Shown here in pieces: positions 49,763-59,631 of a stretch of DNA of 64,000 nucleotides. The notes under the pieces are model-generated. The model did not search any database and was not told where the DNA came from. It saw only the letters and a program-made list of their open reading frames with translations. The position numbers were made by a program, and so were the translations under genes. How positions within the stretch are numbered: the stretch's first letter is position 1; every line of letters begins with the position of its first letter. Origin of the DNA: an uncultured Bryobacterales bacterium (lineage in GTDB: Bacteria > Acidobacteriota > Terriglobia > Bryobacterales > Bryobacteraceae); the NCBI GenBank assembly GCA_937859895.1, contig CALMAV010000178.1, positions 1-64,000 of the forward strand. The letters are read 5' to 3'.

Positions 49763-49959
49763 CTATCGGATAGCTATCTGATAGCCTTCTACTTTCCACC
49801 TTAGTCAGGAATGCTATTAGATATCCTATCGCCAGCTTACTTCGCCGCAGCCGGATTTACGCTCCGCAACGTGTCGCCCTGGATTGCCGAGCCGCCACCA
49901 AACGGCTAGTAGCAGATGGCTATCCGATAGCTCCCGCTCTACGATAGCTATCCGATAGC
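49763..49959. repeat. parS-like palindrome cluster, GCTATCnGATAGC
   Basis: The 13-bp palindrome GCTATCnGATAGC occurs at 49773-49785 (n = T), 49919-49931 (n = C) and 49947-49959 (n = C), with an overlapping CTATCGGATAG at 49763-49773 and looser copies further on (around 50308-50332). It lies upstream of a type Ib-like parA, the usual place for the centromere of such loci. Confidence 0.7.
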
Positions 49960-50365
49960 TACTCCGGCGGTTTTTTGGAACCATGCACGAACGAAAGACA
50001 GACTTAACCGAAAACATTGAGATCGTACCGGCCGAGGTCATGCTCGCTGACCACAATAAACATATTTTTCTTTCTCCGCGATTGGCGCTCAATAAGCTGA
50101 AACATCTTTAAGCGGAGACATTACTAAGGTAAGTTGGCGATCAGGTGTCCCTGTGTCCAGGGGAGCAGAGCGGCTCAACCAAGAGATAGCTAACCGGCTC
50201 CTTGCTGTAGCCTTTGGCTCTGTTTCTTTGTGTCTGACCGATGTATTCGGCGCAAGCGACAGGCTTTCGTTATCCAAATGCTATCTAAACGATATCGATT
50301 GTAATTGACTATCGGTTAGCTATCGGCTATCCTAGATCGATATTGAAAGCTGGAGGACCTGTTTT

Positions 50366-51082
50366 GTGCCCGTAATCGCGTTCGTGAATCCGAAAGGAGG
50401 GGCAGGGAAGTCCACTTCCGCTGTTGTCCTCGCGACTGAGTTGGCGATCAAAGGTGCCGGAGTGGTCATGCTTGATGCCGATCCCAACAGGGCGATAACA
50501 CAGTGGTCAAAACTAGCAGGTTGTCCGCCAAGTATTTCGGTTGTGAGCACCGTTAGCGAGGCTACAATCATCGATGAAATAGACAGAGCGAGCGCCAGCC
50601 AACCCTTCGTCGTCGTGGATCTCGAAGGCACGGCATCAATGACAGTTGCGTATGCAATTAGTCGTTCAGACCTAGTCATTATTCCAATCCAGGGATCTCA
50701 ACTGGACGCGAAGGAGGGCGCAAAAGCGATCACTCTCATTCGGCAACAGGAGAGAGCCTTTGGAAAAACCATTCCTTTTTCAGTACTGTTCACCCGAACT
50801 AGTTCGGCGATCATTCCGCGCACCCTCCGTCACATCCAAGAGCAATTCATAAACAATGCGGTCAGCTCATTCAAGACACAACTTCACGAACGAGAAGCCT
50901 ACCGGGCGCTCTTCTCCTTTGGCGGAACACTCGAGAGCTTAAACAGTAAAGAAGTGAGCGGTTTAACCAAGGCGATCGAGAATGCACGCGCATTTACAGC
51001 AGAGGTGATCGGTCATCTCAGAGAGTGCTCGGAAATCCAGTCGCAGAGAAAGGCGAAATCCGCAGAGGTTGTTTACAAATGA
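50366..51082 (+). CDS. parA: ParA-family partition ATPase (type Ib-like)
   Basis: A 238-residue protein from GTG 50366 with GGAGG at 50351. The deviant Walker A KGGAGKST lies at residues 10-17, followed by VVMLDADPNRAITQW near 36-50 and VVVDLEGTAS near 78. It lacks the N-terminal HTH of type Ia ParA, which together with the small partner gene and upstream palindromes fits type Ib. ParA moves plasmid or chromosome copies by ATP-dependent binding to the nucleoid. Its stop overlaps the partner start by ATGA. Confidence 0.9.
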   Translation: MPVIAFVNPKGGAGKSTSAVVLATELAIKGAGVVMLDADPNRAITQWSKLAGCPPSISVVSTVSEATIIDEIDRASASQPFVVVDLEGTASMTVAYAISRSDLVIIPIQGSQLDAKEGAKAITLIRQQERAFGKTIPFSVLFTRTSSAIIPRTLRHIQEQFINNAVSSFKTQLHEREAYRALFSFGGTLESLNSKEVSGLTKAIENARAFTAEVIGHLRECSEIQSQRKAKSAEVVYK

Positions 51083-51525
51083 GCGAGAGGGTAAACATCT
51101 TCGACGACTCCGAGATTGACATAAGTGGATTTGAACCTCGTCCAGCTGGAAACCGGCAGCCAGGGCCATCCCAAGCTGACCTCCGACGCATCTCAGAGGG
51201 TTCTAGCTTCGTCAGCAGAGATCCGCAACGAACAGCGGCCCCAACACCAGGGGAGGCGGCAGTTACAGTTAGAAAACAGCGAACGTATAGGACAGGACGG
51301 AACGTTCAGTTCAATACAAAGGCAAAGGCCACAACGGTAGAGGCCTTCGACAGATTCATGGATGAGCTACGGCTATCGAAAGCAGAAAGTCTGGAGTTTG
51401 CTGCGGCGGCATTGAACTACTTTGTTGGCCTACAGAATCTCGATCCTGAGCTTTCAGCTGATTTTAAGGAGAAGATTTCTGAACTACGACGTCGTTTCCA
51501 GGGCAGGGAACAGGCGGATCACTAG
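51079..51525 (+). CDS. Small ParB-like centromere-binding protein candidate
   Basis: 148 residues from ATG 51079 (ATGA overlap with parA). The N-terminal 75 residues are charged and flexible, containing the usual region that would contact ParA. Residues 85-140 (RTGRNVQFNTKAKATTVEAFDRFMDELRLSKAESLEFAAAAL) have the strand-helix-helix pattern of ribbon-helix-helix proteins. Type Ib centromere binders are small RHH proteins encoded right after parA, so both the position and the fold fit. Likely binds the palindromes upstream of parA. Confidence 0.7.
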   Translation: MSERVNIFDDSEIDISGFEPRPAGNRQPGPSQADLRRISEGSSFVSRDPQRTAAPTPGEAAVTVRKQRTYRTGRNVQFNTKAKATTVEAFDRFMDELRLSKAESLEFAAAALNYFVGLQNLDPELSADFKEKISELRRRFQGREQADH

Positions 51526-51544
51526 CAGTTCTCGCCCAAAGCAA

Positions 51545-53050
51545 CTATCTTAGTATGCGCTGAGTTTGTGATGTACGCCATTCGTCAAAAGTTGGCAAAG
51601 CCAGACTTTCCCTGATTTCCGAGGCTATTTGCTCTCGGCCGATTTGAAAAGCGTGCATCGGGAATGCCGAATCAAACTCTTTCTCTTGCGGAGAGCGACG
51701 CTCAAGTATCTCTTCGACCTTCTCAACCAACGAAGATCCAGGAAAACGCCGCTCGATCTCCGGGTCCACGTAACGGTTGATCATAGCTCTGTAGTCGCTA
51801 TGCAATTCCGCCAACTCCTGAGCCGCAACCGGGCGAGATTCTGAGTCTTGCTTCTTGCGAGGACTTACAAACTCGTCTGGTATTGGTAGGGCTGATTCTA
51901 TCGAGTAGATGACGAATCCAGCTCGGTTTTTTATCTTTCCCCTTTGATCTGAGTCGATCAGATGCACTGCATATTCGCACTGCCGGCTTACGAACTCAGC
52001 AGAGTATCGACGCACCAAGCTTTCAGCCTTTGTTGCAGTAATTCCAACGCTCACAAGCGCCGAGAGCGCTGAAGCTTGAATGCTGGATAGAGAAAGCTCC
52101 GGGTTACCACTAAAAGTTTCGTTCAATCCACGCCGCTGAAAGACTGACAACAAGCGGAGGATTTCCTCACCAGGCGTAAGGACAACCTTGTAACCTTCCT
52201 TCGTAATCATCGGCAGGATACTCCATTTTGAGAGGTAGCCGATTGAGATTAATTCGTCCAAGGCCTTTCCCAGAGTACTTTGGATTTTGGAGACAAATCG
52301 GTAGCAAGGAATCGCCAACATCATACAGAGATCGGCGTAGTCACGCTCGACATCTCGCCCTCGGCTAGCGTGGAACCACAGATGAAGAAAGCCGAAGATG
52401 CCCTTTGCAGTAGGCCGTTTCAGCCTGCAATAGGCGTTGAAGTCCTCTGGCACCACATAGTTCGAGTTCAGATTCTCAAGTAGCCAATCTTCAAGTTCGA
52501 TCTCGAAGAGCTCCGATCTTCCACTACCATCCGAATTGCTTCTTCCAACGCGCGTGAACCTCCTAAATACATGGACCGTTGTATTCGCATACTTCTTACG
52601 GGCTGCCATGTATATGACCTTTTCGGATGTAATTGTTGTGTCTGCCATCCGTTGACCCCAAACATTGATGTCTTCATAGTTGGGGCCCGCGTCTGTTACC
52701 CCGAGCTCTTTAAGCAGATGAAAACCGCTAAATCGGACAGGGTTCTGAACAGAACCCTGCTTCAGCTTCATGCGCATGGCTATCCTCATGAAGGCCAAGT
52801 ATTTGTCGCGATCCGAAGTAGAAGGAAGACCCAGCGAGCTTCTGAAGACCGCGGAAACCTTAATTTTCTGACCCTCTCTGGTTACGGTTTGCTCAATACG
52901 ACGCATAGTGTTGCTATTGCGTCTAACATCGTTAGCCCCGAAGAAGCCCATTTGCAGCAGGTTCTTCTCGAATCTGACGAGGTCAACACCAACAGGAATT
53001 GATAAACTTTCTTGTTTACTTCCGTTCGAGGGTACCTTCGCAGCGGTCAT
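51545..53050 (-). CDS. Plasmid-type replication initiator (Rep-like)
   Basis: A 501-residue, basic protein. Segments such as TTVHVFRRFTRVGRSN, LFEIELEDWLLENLNSNYVVPEDFNAYCRLKRPTAKGIFGFLHLWFHASRG and DYADLCMMLAIPCYRFVSKIQSTLGKALDELISIGYLSKWSI have the winged-helix layout of iteron-binding initiators (RepA/TrfA-like), with the common 'L...L.ELI..GYL..W' ending of a winged helix near residue 280. It converges with the par operon (19 bases apart), and more than twenty iterons begin 110 bases upstream of its start. This context makes the initiator call likely; sequence similarity alone is moderate. Confidence 0.75.
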   Translation of the reverse strand: MTAAKVPSNGSKQESLSIPVGVDLVRFEKNLLQMGFFGANDVRRNSNTMRRIEQTVTREGQKIKVSAVFRSSLGLPSTSDRDKYLAFMRIAMRMKLKQGSVQNPVRFSGFHLLKELGVTDAGPNYEDINVWGQRMADTTITSEKVIYMAARKKYANTTVHVFRRFTRVGRSNSDGSGRSELFEIELEDWLLENLNSNYVVPEDFNAYCRLKRPTAKGIFGFLHLWFHASRGRDVERDYADLCMMLAIPCYRFVSKIQSTLGKALDELISIGYLSKWSILPMITKEGYKVVLTPGEEILRLLSVFQRRGLNETFSGNPELSLSSIQASALSALVSVGITATKAESLVRRYSAEFVSRQCEYAVHLIDSDQRGKIKNRAGFVIYSIESALPIPDEFVSPRKKQDSESRPVAAQELAELHSDYRAMINRYVDPEIERRFPGSSLVEKVEEILERRSPQEKEFDSAFPMHAFQIGREQIASEIRESLALPTFDEWRTSQTQRILR

Positions 53051-53159
53051 GTAGTTGTCTTGTTGTTGAGAATACTATGAGAAGCAATCTCTGAAACACA
53101 TTTTAAAACCTGTGGCTTTTTGGTAAGTGGCTAAAACAGAGGGCATAAGGAATGTTTTT

Positions 53160-54610
53160 TGCCATCCAGGTACGGTATTACTGCCAACCGAGTACGGTAT
53201 CGCTACCATTCGGATACGGGCTGTCCTACCAACCGGGTTCGGGCACAGTTGAAACTTGCTACGGATTCCATGCCAGCCGGGTACGGCGTTTGTCTATCTA
53301 CTTGTCATTTCCGCAGCTTTCTAACCACACATCGCCGCTTTCACTACAAGCCTGCCGGGGCGACAACCTAACGCGGCACGAACAGTGAGCTTTCCGAACT
53401 TGGCTGCATACCGCCCAGAGCTGAGACCGCAACTGAAAACCTCCTGCATCGAAGTGATCTTGGCCTTTCCAACCAGCTACGGAACAGATCTACCGTACTT
53501 GGTTGGTAGCGGTATGAGGTCCCAAGGCAGTATACGAAGGGAGATGGGCAACGGCCGTAGCTGGTTGGCAGACAATCTACTCCGTAGCCCGTTGGTAGAT
53601 CCTTGCCTTTAAAGATCCCCTCCTCGAGGCAATTAGCTCCGTAGTGCTGAACGAATCACAATAGACAACCCGCAAACCTATGTGAGTGAGCCGTTTGAGG
53701 CATCTACTCCACCCCGTAGCCGGTTGGCAGTCGTCGGCCTCTATTGGATGCGGAGCGCGACGACGATCCGCGTTTAGGTGAACTTCTGTGCATGATAGGA
53801 GCGGGGCAACCCATGCCAACCGGCTACGGACAGATCGGTTTCGAAGCTGTACGACAGAGCCTATGGCCTACAGTTCAGCTTTAAGTCGAAGCTTGCCAAT
53901 GTTTCGTTGGCAGTCCGCATTGGCCTCGACTGGTTAATCCCCCGGCAAACGACAGGTACGGTTCCGATACACCAATTACTCCGCAAACGGTTGGTAGAGC
54001 CTTCTTGACCAAGGGGCGACAGACGGAACACGAAATTGCTGTTCTCCGTTGCTGGTTGGCAGTGTTAGTGATACCCCGACAATCTAAACTCTGCGCCGTA
54101 GCTAGTTGGCAGTTTCATCCTGGACTTCCGACCCGCCGCCTTGAAATAGATGACCACCTAATTAATCACTTCCACCCGGCTACGGAAGGACGCTTTACTC
54201 CAGGCTAGAACGGCCGTGACCGGCAGCTTGCATTGATTTGATTGCGCCACTGACTGAGCATCCCTACGCGCTTCCGTAGCTGGTTGGCAGCGTACCGGAG
54301 AACCAGAAATGTTACGACTGTTCTCCAGGTCAGCTTCTGGCGACCAATCCGTACCGGGTTGGCAGTACGCCGCTTCGACCATCTGTGTCCCTTTAGTTGC
54401 TGCTATCAGGTCCGTACCTGGTCGGCATTTTGGCACCTGCTGCTCCAACTGTGCTCCTTCAAATCGGCTGTGCGGTTTTGATGACCGGAATTGGAAGTGA
54501 TATCTCAGCCGGAATTTGGGGTCGCATTCCCACCCTCCCGTAACCTGTGTGCCGTGCCAACTGGGTACGGAAATGTCGTTCAAAAGTTCTATCGTCGTAC
54601 CTGGTTGGCA
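53160..54610. repeat. Iteron array, about 20 copies of TGCCAACCnGsTACGG (replication origin candidate)
   Basis: A 16-bp motif, TGCCAACC-N-G-C/G-TACGG, recurs on both strands. Forward copies start at 53160, 53182, 53204, 53227, 53249 (weak), 53271, 53467, 53814, 54170 and 54555. Reverse copies (CCGTAsCnGGTTGGCA) start at 53493, 53555, 53582, 53714, 53981, 54046, 54096, 54274, 54349, 54412 and 54595. A TGCCAA/TTGGCA half-site pair lies at 53894-53912. The first five are about 22 bases apart (two helical turns); later ones are irregular. The array sits directly upstream of the rep-like gene, as in iteron plasmids. Confidence 0.85.
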
Positions 54611-55215
54611 GAGCGACTCCCGGTTCCGAACCGTTGCGCTTCATTGCAAAGAATCAGATCTAATAAACACCGCCGGTTGACGACCCGAAAAAATCTGCGG
54701 TAAACCGCTACATCAGAGAGGTTTTGCAGGCACGGCTTATCCCCGGTATTGCGTAGCTACATACAATGCAAGAGAGCAGTTCACATGTTAGCGAACGATA
54801 ATTCCTACTTGTCGTTAGCTATTTTCACTCCCCTCGCAGCAGGGGCGACAGAACTTCGCCAGACCGTCTAGACTGAAAGCAATTAGCCTATTAGGCCACA
54901 GTATCTGCCTTCAGTGTTGAAAAAGGAATGGTCTTGCGAAAGAGAGGCGGCGCCTTTCTCAAGGCTTTGAACGCGCCGAAGGCAACCGTTCGTTGCTGTT
55001 AAGTTGTGATCACATAAGAATCGACTGCTCCGGTATTGCCAGGCTTACGCGGATTGATTTTCGCCGCCCTGCATTCTGGCGCTTAGCGAAAATCTTGGGA
55101 GAGGTGCTGGCGGAATGGTGTCCGAAAGTGACCCTCAAACTTGCGAACGGCTATTACCGACTGTGTTTCCATTGCGCGATAAACCTCCAGCAAAGCGACA
55201 AGGCAAGCCGGAATC
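54611..55215. other. Gene-free stretch between the iterons and the TonB receptor
   Basis: About 600 bases with no convincing gene. TTATCCCCG near 54739 is a possible variant DnaA box (consensus TTATCCACA), and GTTAGCGAACGATAA ... TTGTCGTTAGCT near 54787 is a loose inverted repeat. The stretch may be the outer part of the origin. Confidence 0.35.
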
Positions 55216-58200
55216 TCAGAACAGCAGCTTAAGAGCGAACTGGATTTGACGGGGATTCGATCCAGCAGCCGTAGAGCTGATTGTGCCGAAGTCGCTGTTT
55301 CCAAACGTAGAGGCCGGTGTAGCAAAATTCGCTGTGTTGGTGAGATTGAATGTCTCCGCCCTAAATTGAACGGTATAACGCTCCCGGAAAGGAAACTGCT
55401 TAAAGAGCGAAAGATCAAGGTGGCGTTGAGATGGACCGAAGAGCCGGTTGCGCCGTTCGTCGCCGAGCGTTCCCGGTGTTTGCAAGGCGAAAGCTGCGGT
55501 GTTGAAGAACTCGGCGATGCTCCGGTTAGAGATCGAGGTCGACGCAATCTGATCCGGGCGATCGCTCCCGATGCCGGGTATACCGCTTTGATTTTGGTTA
55601 TTTGTGACGGTGAAAGGCTGGCCGGTATCCCATTGTGCAATCACGTTGACAGCCCAGCCTTGACCGAGTGCGCGAGCGACTCCCGTTAAATTACTGCCAA
55701 AGGGAAGTTCATAATTCACCATCGCCGAAAAAGCGCTTCGAACGAAGGAGTCAGTGTAGCCCATATCGTACTGTTGCCAGCCGTGAAAGATCAAGGGGCT
55801 GCTCGGATTAGCTCGGTTATCAACTGAGCATAAGCCGACGCAGTTGTAGGCGGCGCCGGGGCCTTCGTCAATCACCGGCGTATTGCCGGTCGCGCTCGCG
55901 TAGGCGTAATTCACGTTAGCCGCCAGGCCATGGGTGAACCGCCGTTGAAACTGAAGCTGAAGAGCGTTGTACTCCGAAACGCCGCCGGTCGCCCGCTGAT
56001 TAATTGCGGTACCCACTAAATTCGGGAACGGTAGAGGAAGATTGGGATTGCCCGGCAAGTTGATATTGGGATTGGCGGTCAGGTGCCGGCCGAGATTGCC
56101 CACATAACCTACCATTAGAATATTTGCGCCGACTTGCTTCTGTACCTGCAACGTATATTGTTCGAGGTAACTGGATTGCGCATGGAAGTCGGTAGCGTTA
56201 ATGGTCGTGCCCTGGTACAGAAGCGGGTTGGTAGCCAAAGCGGGATTGATGGTCGGAACCGGAAGCGCCGCAGAAATAAGTGCCGCGCCTTGCAGGTTTG
56301 CTTGGTAAGGACCGGCACAGGGCGATTGATTGTAGGGAAGCTCGCCGCATCCATAGATGAAGGTATATGGAGCATTCTTCATAGCAGCGCCTGAGGCCGA
56401 GTTGCCGGGCCAGAAGGTCATGCCAAAACCGCCGCGAATCACCAGGTTATGCGGAAGCGTCGCGGCGAACCCGATGCGGGGCGCCACGTTGCCATAATCG
56501 GTGTTCACCCCAGCAGTGGCTCCGCTATGTTGCACGCCGGGCAAGTTCGGGCCGTAGAGCAGTCCTAAGTTCGAGTTAAAGTTCGCGAACTGGCCATGAT
56601 GTTCGGTGAAGGGCGTGAAAATGTCATAACGTAGTCCGAGGTTCAGCGTGAGCCAGCGGCGTACGCGCCAGTCGTCCTGTCCGTAGAAGTGTGGTTCCCA
56701 GGACCGGTATGAGGGAAAGTTCAGGGTTTCGTTGCGCGCCTCAGTCGATGCGATTCCGGTCAGCAGGTCAGTCAGCACCTCTACGTTGCTGCCGTTCAGA
56801 TCAAACTCGCCGCGCGGCTGAGCGCTTTGGCCCGACGATAACTGCCGGCGAATGAACCCAGCACCGAATTTGAAGTTATGCGCGCCGGTCGTCCATCCGA
56901 CAGATCCTTGATAGATGAAACTGTTATCGATGGTGACAAGCGGGATGTAGTTCGCGTCGCCCAGGCTCTCGTATCCGCCGCCCATGCTGATGAAGGGCAG
57001 ACCACTCGAGGCAAGATCTCCAGGAATGTTGATGCAGCTGGCGGGATTGCAGGTAAAGCCTAAGGCATTAGCGGAGCTTGATCCAGAGTTGAGCGGGTTC
57101 GACCTGATCGCCGTCCGCAGGTACCCAGCTTTAAGTTCCAGCACAACACTTGGACTGAGAACATTGACGTAGCCCAACATCACGTTTTGAGCGCGCTCCT
57201 TGGCTGTACCGGCAAAGCTCTGGCCGCCTGCCGCGTTGTATCCGTCACCGGGGAATAGGGTCACGCCGTCCACCGAAGTCTTCGGCAGGATGTTGGGAGT
57301 GAACGTAGTCACATCGTTGAATGAATACCGGCTGAAGATCGTTTGCTGCGAGTTGATGTGATGATCCACCCGGCCATCGAAAGTGGAGCTGTACTGGGTT
57401 CTACGAGGGCTCGTGGTGAAGTTGTTCACGGTGCCGGGACCATTCGGTGACGGATACAGACTAAAGAGAGTGGCACCCAAGGGACTAAGCTGAGAGGCTG
57501 GAATGGAAGGCCCGCCAATATCGGTTAAGTTGCCTGGATTGGCATGTTCAAACGCGGTCGGCACGGTGACCGTGGAAGTCGTGCCGGCGACTTGCCGGTA
57601 TCCCTCGTAGTCACCAAAGAAAAAGGTTTTGTCTTTGATGATGGGTCCGCCCACGCTGCCGCCGAATTGATTTTGACGGAGTTCGTTGCGGGGCAGACCG
57701 GCCGTGTTCGCAAAAAAGTCATTGGCGTCGAGAACGTCGTTACGCAAGAATTCAAAGACCGACCCATGTAACTGGTTCGTGCCGGATTTGGTAATCAAAT
57801 CGACGACTGCGCCGGCTGTACGGCCCAGTTCCGCCGGGGGAAGGTTGGTGGTGACTCGCACTTCCTGTACGGCATCAATGGAAGGACGCACGCCGATGGT
57901 GCCGATGAATCTTTCGTTATTGTCCATGCCGTCCAGCAAATTGTTATTCACTTCGTCGGTTTGACCATTGGCTGAGTACGAGGACGACAACCGCCGGTCA
58001 TCAGGCCGCGCGCCGCTGCTCAACGAATTCGACAGGCCTTGCGACACGCCCGCCGACAGCTGCACCAGATTAATGTAGTTGCGCCCGTTCAATGGGAGAT
58101 CCTGGACGGCCCGATCAGTAATCATGGTGCCGACTGAAGAACTGTCGGTTTGTAACGCCGCAGCGGTAGCACTTACATCGACTTCGACTGCCTGCTGTCC

Positions 58201-58548
58201 TACCACAAGCGTGGCATCTACGCGCAAACGATCGCCCACGGCGAGCTTAATTGAATGCGCTTCGAAATTAGCAAAGCCTTTCGCTTTTACTGTCAGATTG
58301 TAAGAGCCCACCTCGAGACCAGAGAAGCCGTAATCCCCGTTGGAGCTGGTGTTGGTTGTGCGCGTCGTTCCGGTCCCGGTGTTTACAACGGTTACTGGAG
58401 CATCGGCGATAAGGGCTCTGGAGGCGTCGGTCACTGTTCCGATTACGTCGGCTGTCGTTAGCTGAGCGTAGCCTTTATTTGTCGCTGCAGCTAGTAGAAA
58501 GAAGCAAAACAAACAGGTGTGCCGCGTACATGGCGATGCAATAAACAT
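55216..58548 (-). CDS. Oar-like TonB-dependent receptor
   Basis: A 1110-residue outer-membrane receptor. A signal peptide (ending YAQ near 29) is followed by the carboxypeptidase-regulatory-like domain (ADVIGTVTDASRALIADAPVTVVN ... GDYGFSGLEVGSYNLTV), the plug (GTMITDRAVQDLPLNGRNYINL ... ELGRTAGAVVDLITKSGTNQLHGSVFEFLRN in parts) and a barrel ending QIQFALKLLF. It diverges from the DeoR regulator and the GH2 operon, 190 bases from the regulator start, and probably imports the oligosaccharide they degrade. Confidence 0.9.
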   Translation of the reverse strand: MFIASPCTRHTCLFCFFLLAAATNKGYAQLTTADVIGTVTDASRALIADAPVTVVNTGTGTTRTTNTSSNGDYGFSGLEVGSYNLTVKAKGFANFEAHSIKLAVGDRLRVDATLVVGQQAVEVDVSATAAALQTDSSSVGTMITDRAVQDLPLNGRNYINLVQLSAGVSQGLSNSLSSGARPDDRRLSSSYSANGQTDEVNNNLLDGMDNNERFIGTIGVRPSIDAVQEVRVTTNLPPAELGRTAGAVVDLITKSGTNQLHGSVFEFLRNDVLDANDFFANTAGLPRNELRQNQFGGSVGGPIIKDKTFFFGDYEGYRQVAGTTSTVTVPTAFEHANPGNLTDIGGPSIPASQLSPLGATLFSLYPSPNGPGTVNNFTTSPRRTQYSSTFDGRVDHHINSQQTIFSRYSFNDVTTFTPNILPKTSVDGVTLFPGDGYNAAGGQSFAGTAKERAQNVMLGYVNVLSPSVVLELKAGYLRTAIRSNPLNSGSSSANALGFTCNPASCINIPGDLASSGLPFISMGGGYESLGDANYIPLVTIDNSFIYQGSVGWTTGAHNFKFGAGFIRRQLSSGQSAQPRGEFDLNGSNVEVLTDLLTGIASTEARNETLNFPSYRSWEPHFYGQDDWRVRRWLTLNLGLRYDIFTPFTEHHGQFANFNSNLGLLYGPNLPGVQHSGATAGVNTDYGNVAPRIGFAATLPHNLVIRGGFGMTFWPGNSASGAAMKNAPYTFIYGCGELPYNQSPCAGPYQANLQGAALISAALPVPTINPALATNPLLYQGTTINATDFHAQSSYLEQYTLQVQKQVGANILMVGYVGNLGRHLTANPNINLPGNPNLPLPFPNLVGTAINQRATGGVSEYNALQLQFQRRFTHGLAANVNYAYASATGNTPVIDEGPGAAYNCVGLCSVDNRANPSSPLIFHGWQQYDMGYTDSFVRSAFSAMVNYELPFGSNLTGVARALGQGWAVNVIAQWDTGQPFTVTNNQNQSGIPGIGSDRPDQIASTSISNRSIAEFFNTAAFALQTPGTLGDERRNRLFGPSQRHLDLSLFKQFPFRERYTVQFRAETFNLTNTANFATPASTFGNSDFGTISSTAAGSNPRQIQFALKLLF

Positions 58549-58738
58549 CTTGGATAACCTCTATGGCGTTTGACTTCGGATTGAGTCTACCCCGATGTCA
58601 TAAGACTGTCAATAAAGCTCGCGCATTTTTATGCTTGAAGTGCCGCGATCCGATCATTCGAGTACTTCGAGCTGGCTACCCCCGGTAGGCTTCCAGCCTA
58701 GTGTTCGGCGCATGCACTGCCAGAATGGGTACGTTCCC

Positions 58739-59527
58739 ATGCCGCGCCAAGCCAAAGTTGAGGATCGAAAACAGCGAATCTTGCTGGATCTAGCGAGAAA
58801 CGGTCGGCTCTCGGCTGAACGGATCTCTGCTGAGTTAGGTATTTCCATCGCGACCGTACGCCGGGATCTAAATGAGCTGGAAAGCGAGGGACGGTTAAGG
58901 CGCACGCACGGCGGAGCGATCCCGCTAGAACCGCTCAACTATGAAGCCTTCAAGCACGATTCTTCATTCCAGGAGCAGATCGGGCAACACGCGGATGAGA
59001 AACGGCAAATTGCTTCGGTGGCAGCAGAACTGGTCCGAGAATCCGATACGATTGCCATGACGCCTGGCACGACCACGACACAGATTGTACGAAGTTTGCC
59101 TTTAAAGGCGGGCTTGACCGTGGTCACCAACACGATCAACGTACCGATGGAGCTTAGTAACCGTTCGGATATCAGCGTTCTGGTTATTGGTGGTTTTCTG
59201 CGCGGGGGCTGGTTTTCACTGGTCGGTCCATCAGCCTTGCAGCAGATTGCTCATCTGATTGTGAATCTCGTTTTTATCGGCGTAAACGGCATCGATACCA
59301 AATGGGGTTTGACATGCTTTAACCCGGACGAGGCGGCTTTTAACCGCGCGTTGATTGGACGGGCGCAGCGCAGAGTCGTTGTCGCCGACCGGAGCAAATT
59401 AGGAGTGACGGCCACATATGAGTTCTGGCCCATCGACCAGATCGATATGCTGATCACCGACGGGGGGGCAGATGATGAACAGATTGCGCCGTTTATGGCG
59501 CGCGGTATCGAGGTCAGGCGAGCGTAA
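58739..59527 (+). CDS. DeoR-family transcriptional regulator
   Basis: 262 residues from ATG 58739 (MPRQAKVEDRKQRIL); an upstream frame to 58631 adds 36 unrelated residues. The N-terminal HTH (LARNGRLSAERISAELGISIATVRRDLNEL) and the wing RRTHGGAI are classical. The C-terminal sugar-phosphate-sensing domain has TIAMTPGTTTTQIVRSL, VVTNTINVPMEL, VIGGFLRGG and VVVADRSKLG. DeoR proteins repress sugar operons until a phosphorylated sugar binds. It lies between the divergent TonB receptor and the GH2 operon and likely controls both. Confidence 0.9.
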   Translation: MPRQAKVEDRKQRILLDLARNGRLSAERISAELGISIATVRRDLNELESEGRLRRTHGGAIPLEPLNYEAFKHDSSFQEQIGQHADEKRQIASVAAELVRESDTIAMTPGTTTTQIVRSLPLKAGLTVVTNTINVPMELSNRSDISVLVIGGFLRGGWFSLVGPSALQQIAHLIVNLVFIGVNGIDTKWGLTCFNPDEAAFNRALIGRAQRRVVVADRSKLGVTATYEFWPIDQIDMLITDGGADDEQIAPFMARGIEVRRA

Positions 59528-59574
59528 TTACCGCTCATTTCTCTGCTTGTTTGGTTTGTATTAGCGCATTTTAC

Positions 59575-59603
59575 TTGACACACTGCTGGGTTCGTGGCAA
59601 TCT
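59575..59603 (+). promoter_or_regulatory. Promoter candidate for the GH2 operon
   Basis: TTGACA at 59575-59580 is a consensus -35 box. Seventeen bases later CAATCT is a weak -10. Transcription would begin about 20 bases before ATG 59632. Confidence 0.4.
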
Positions 59604-59631
59604 GTGGAACGTTGACGGCCCTTGACGGCAA

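Noticed and set aside
53160..54610. Possible CRISPR-like repeat array
   Set aside because: Repeats are only 16 bases, vary in sequence, occur in both orientations and have irregular spacing with no cas genes; iterons next to a rep-like gene explain them better.
55083..55689. Frames on both strands at the 3' end of the TonB receptor
   Set aside because: Out-of-frame shadows of the receptor's C-terminal coding sequence.
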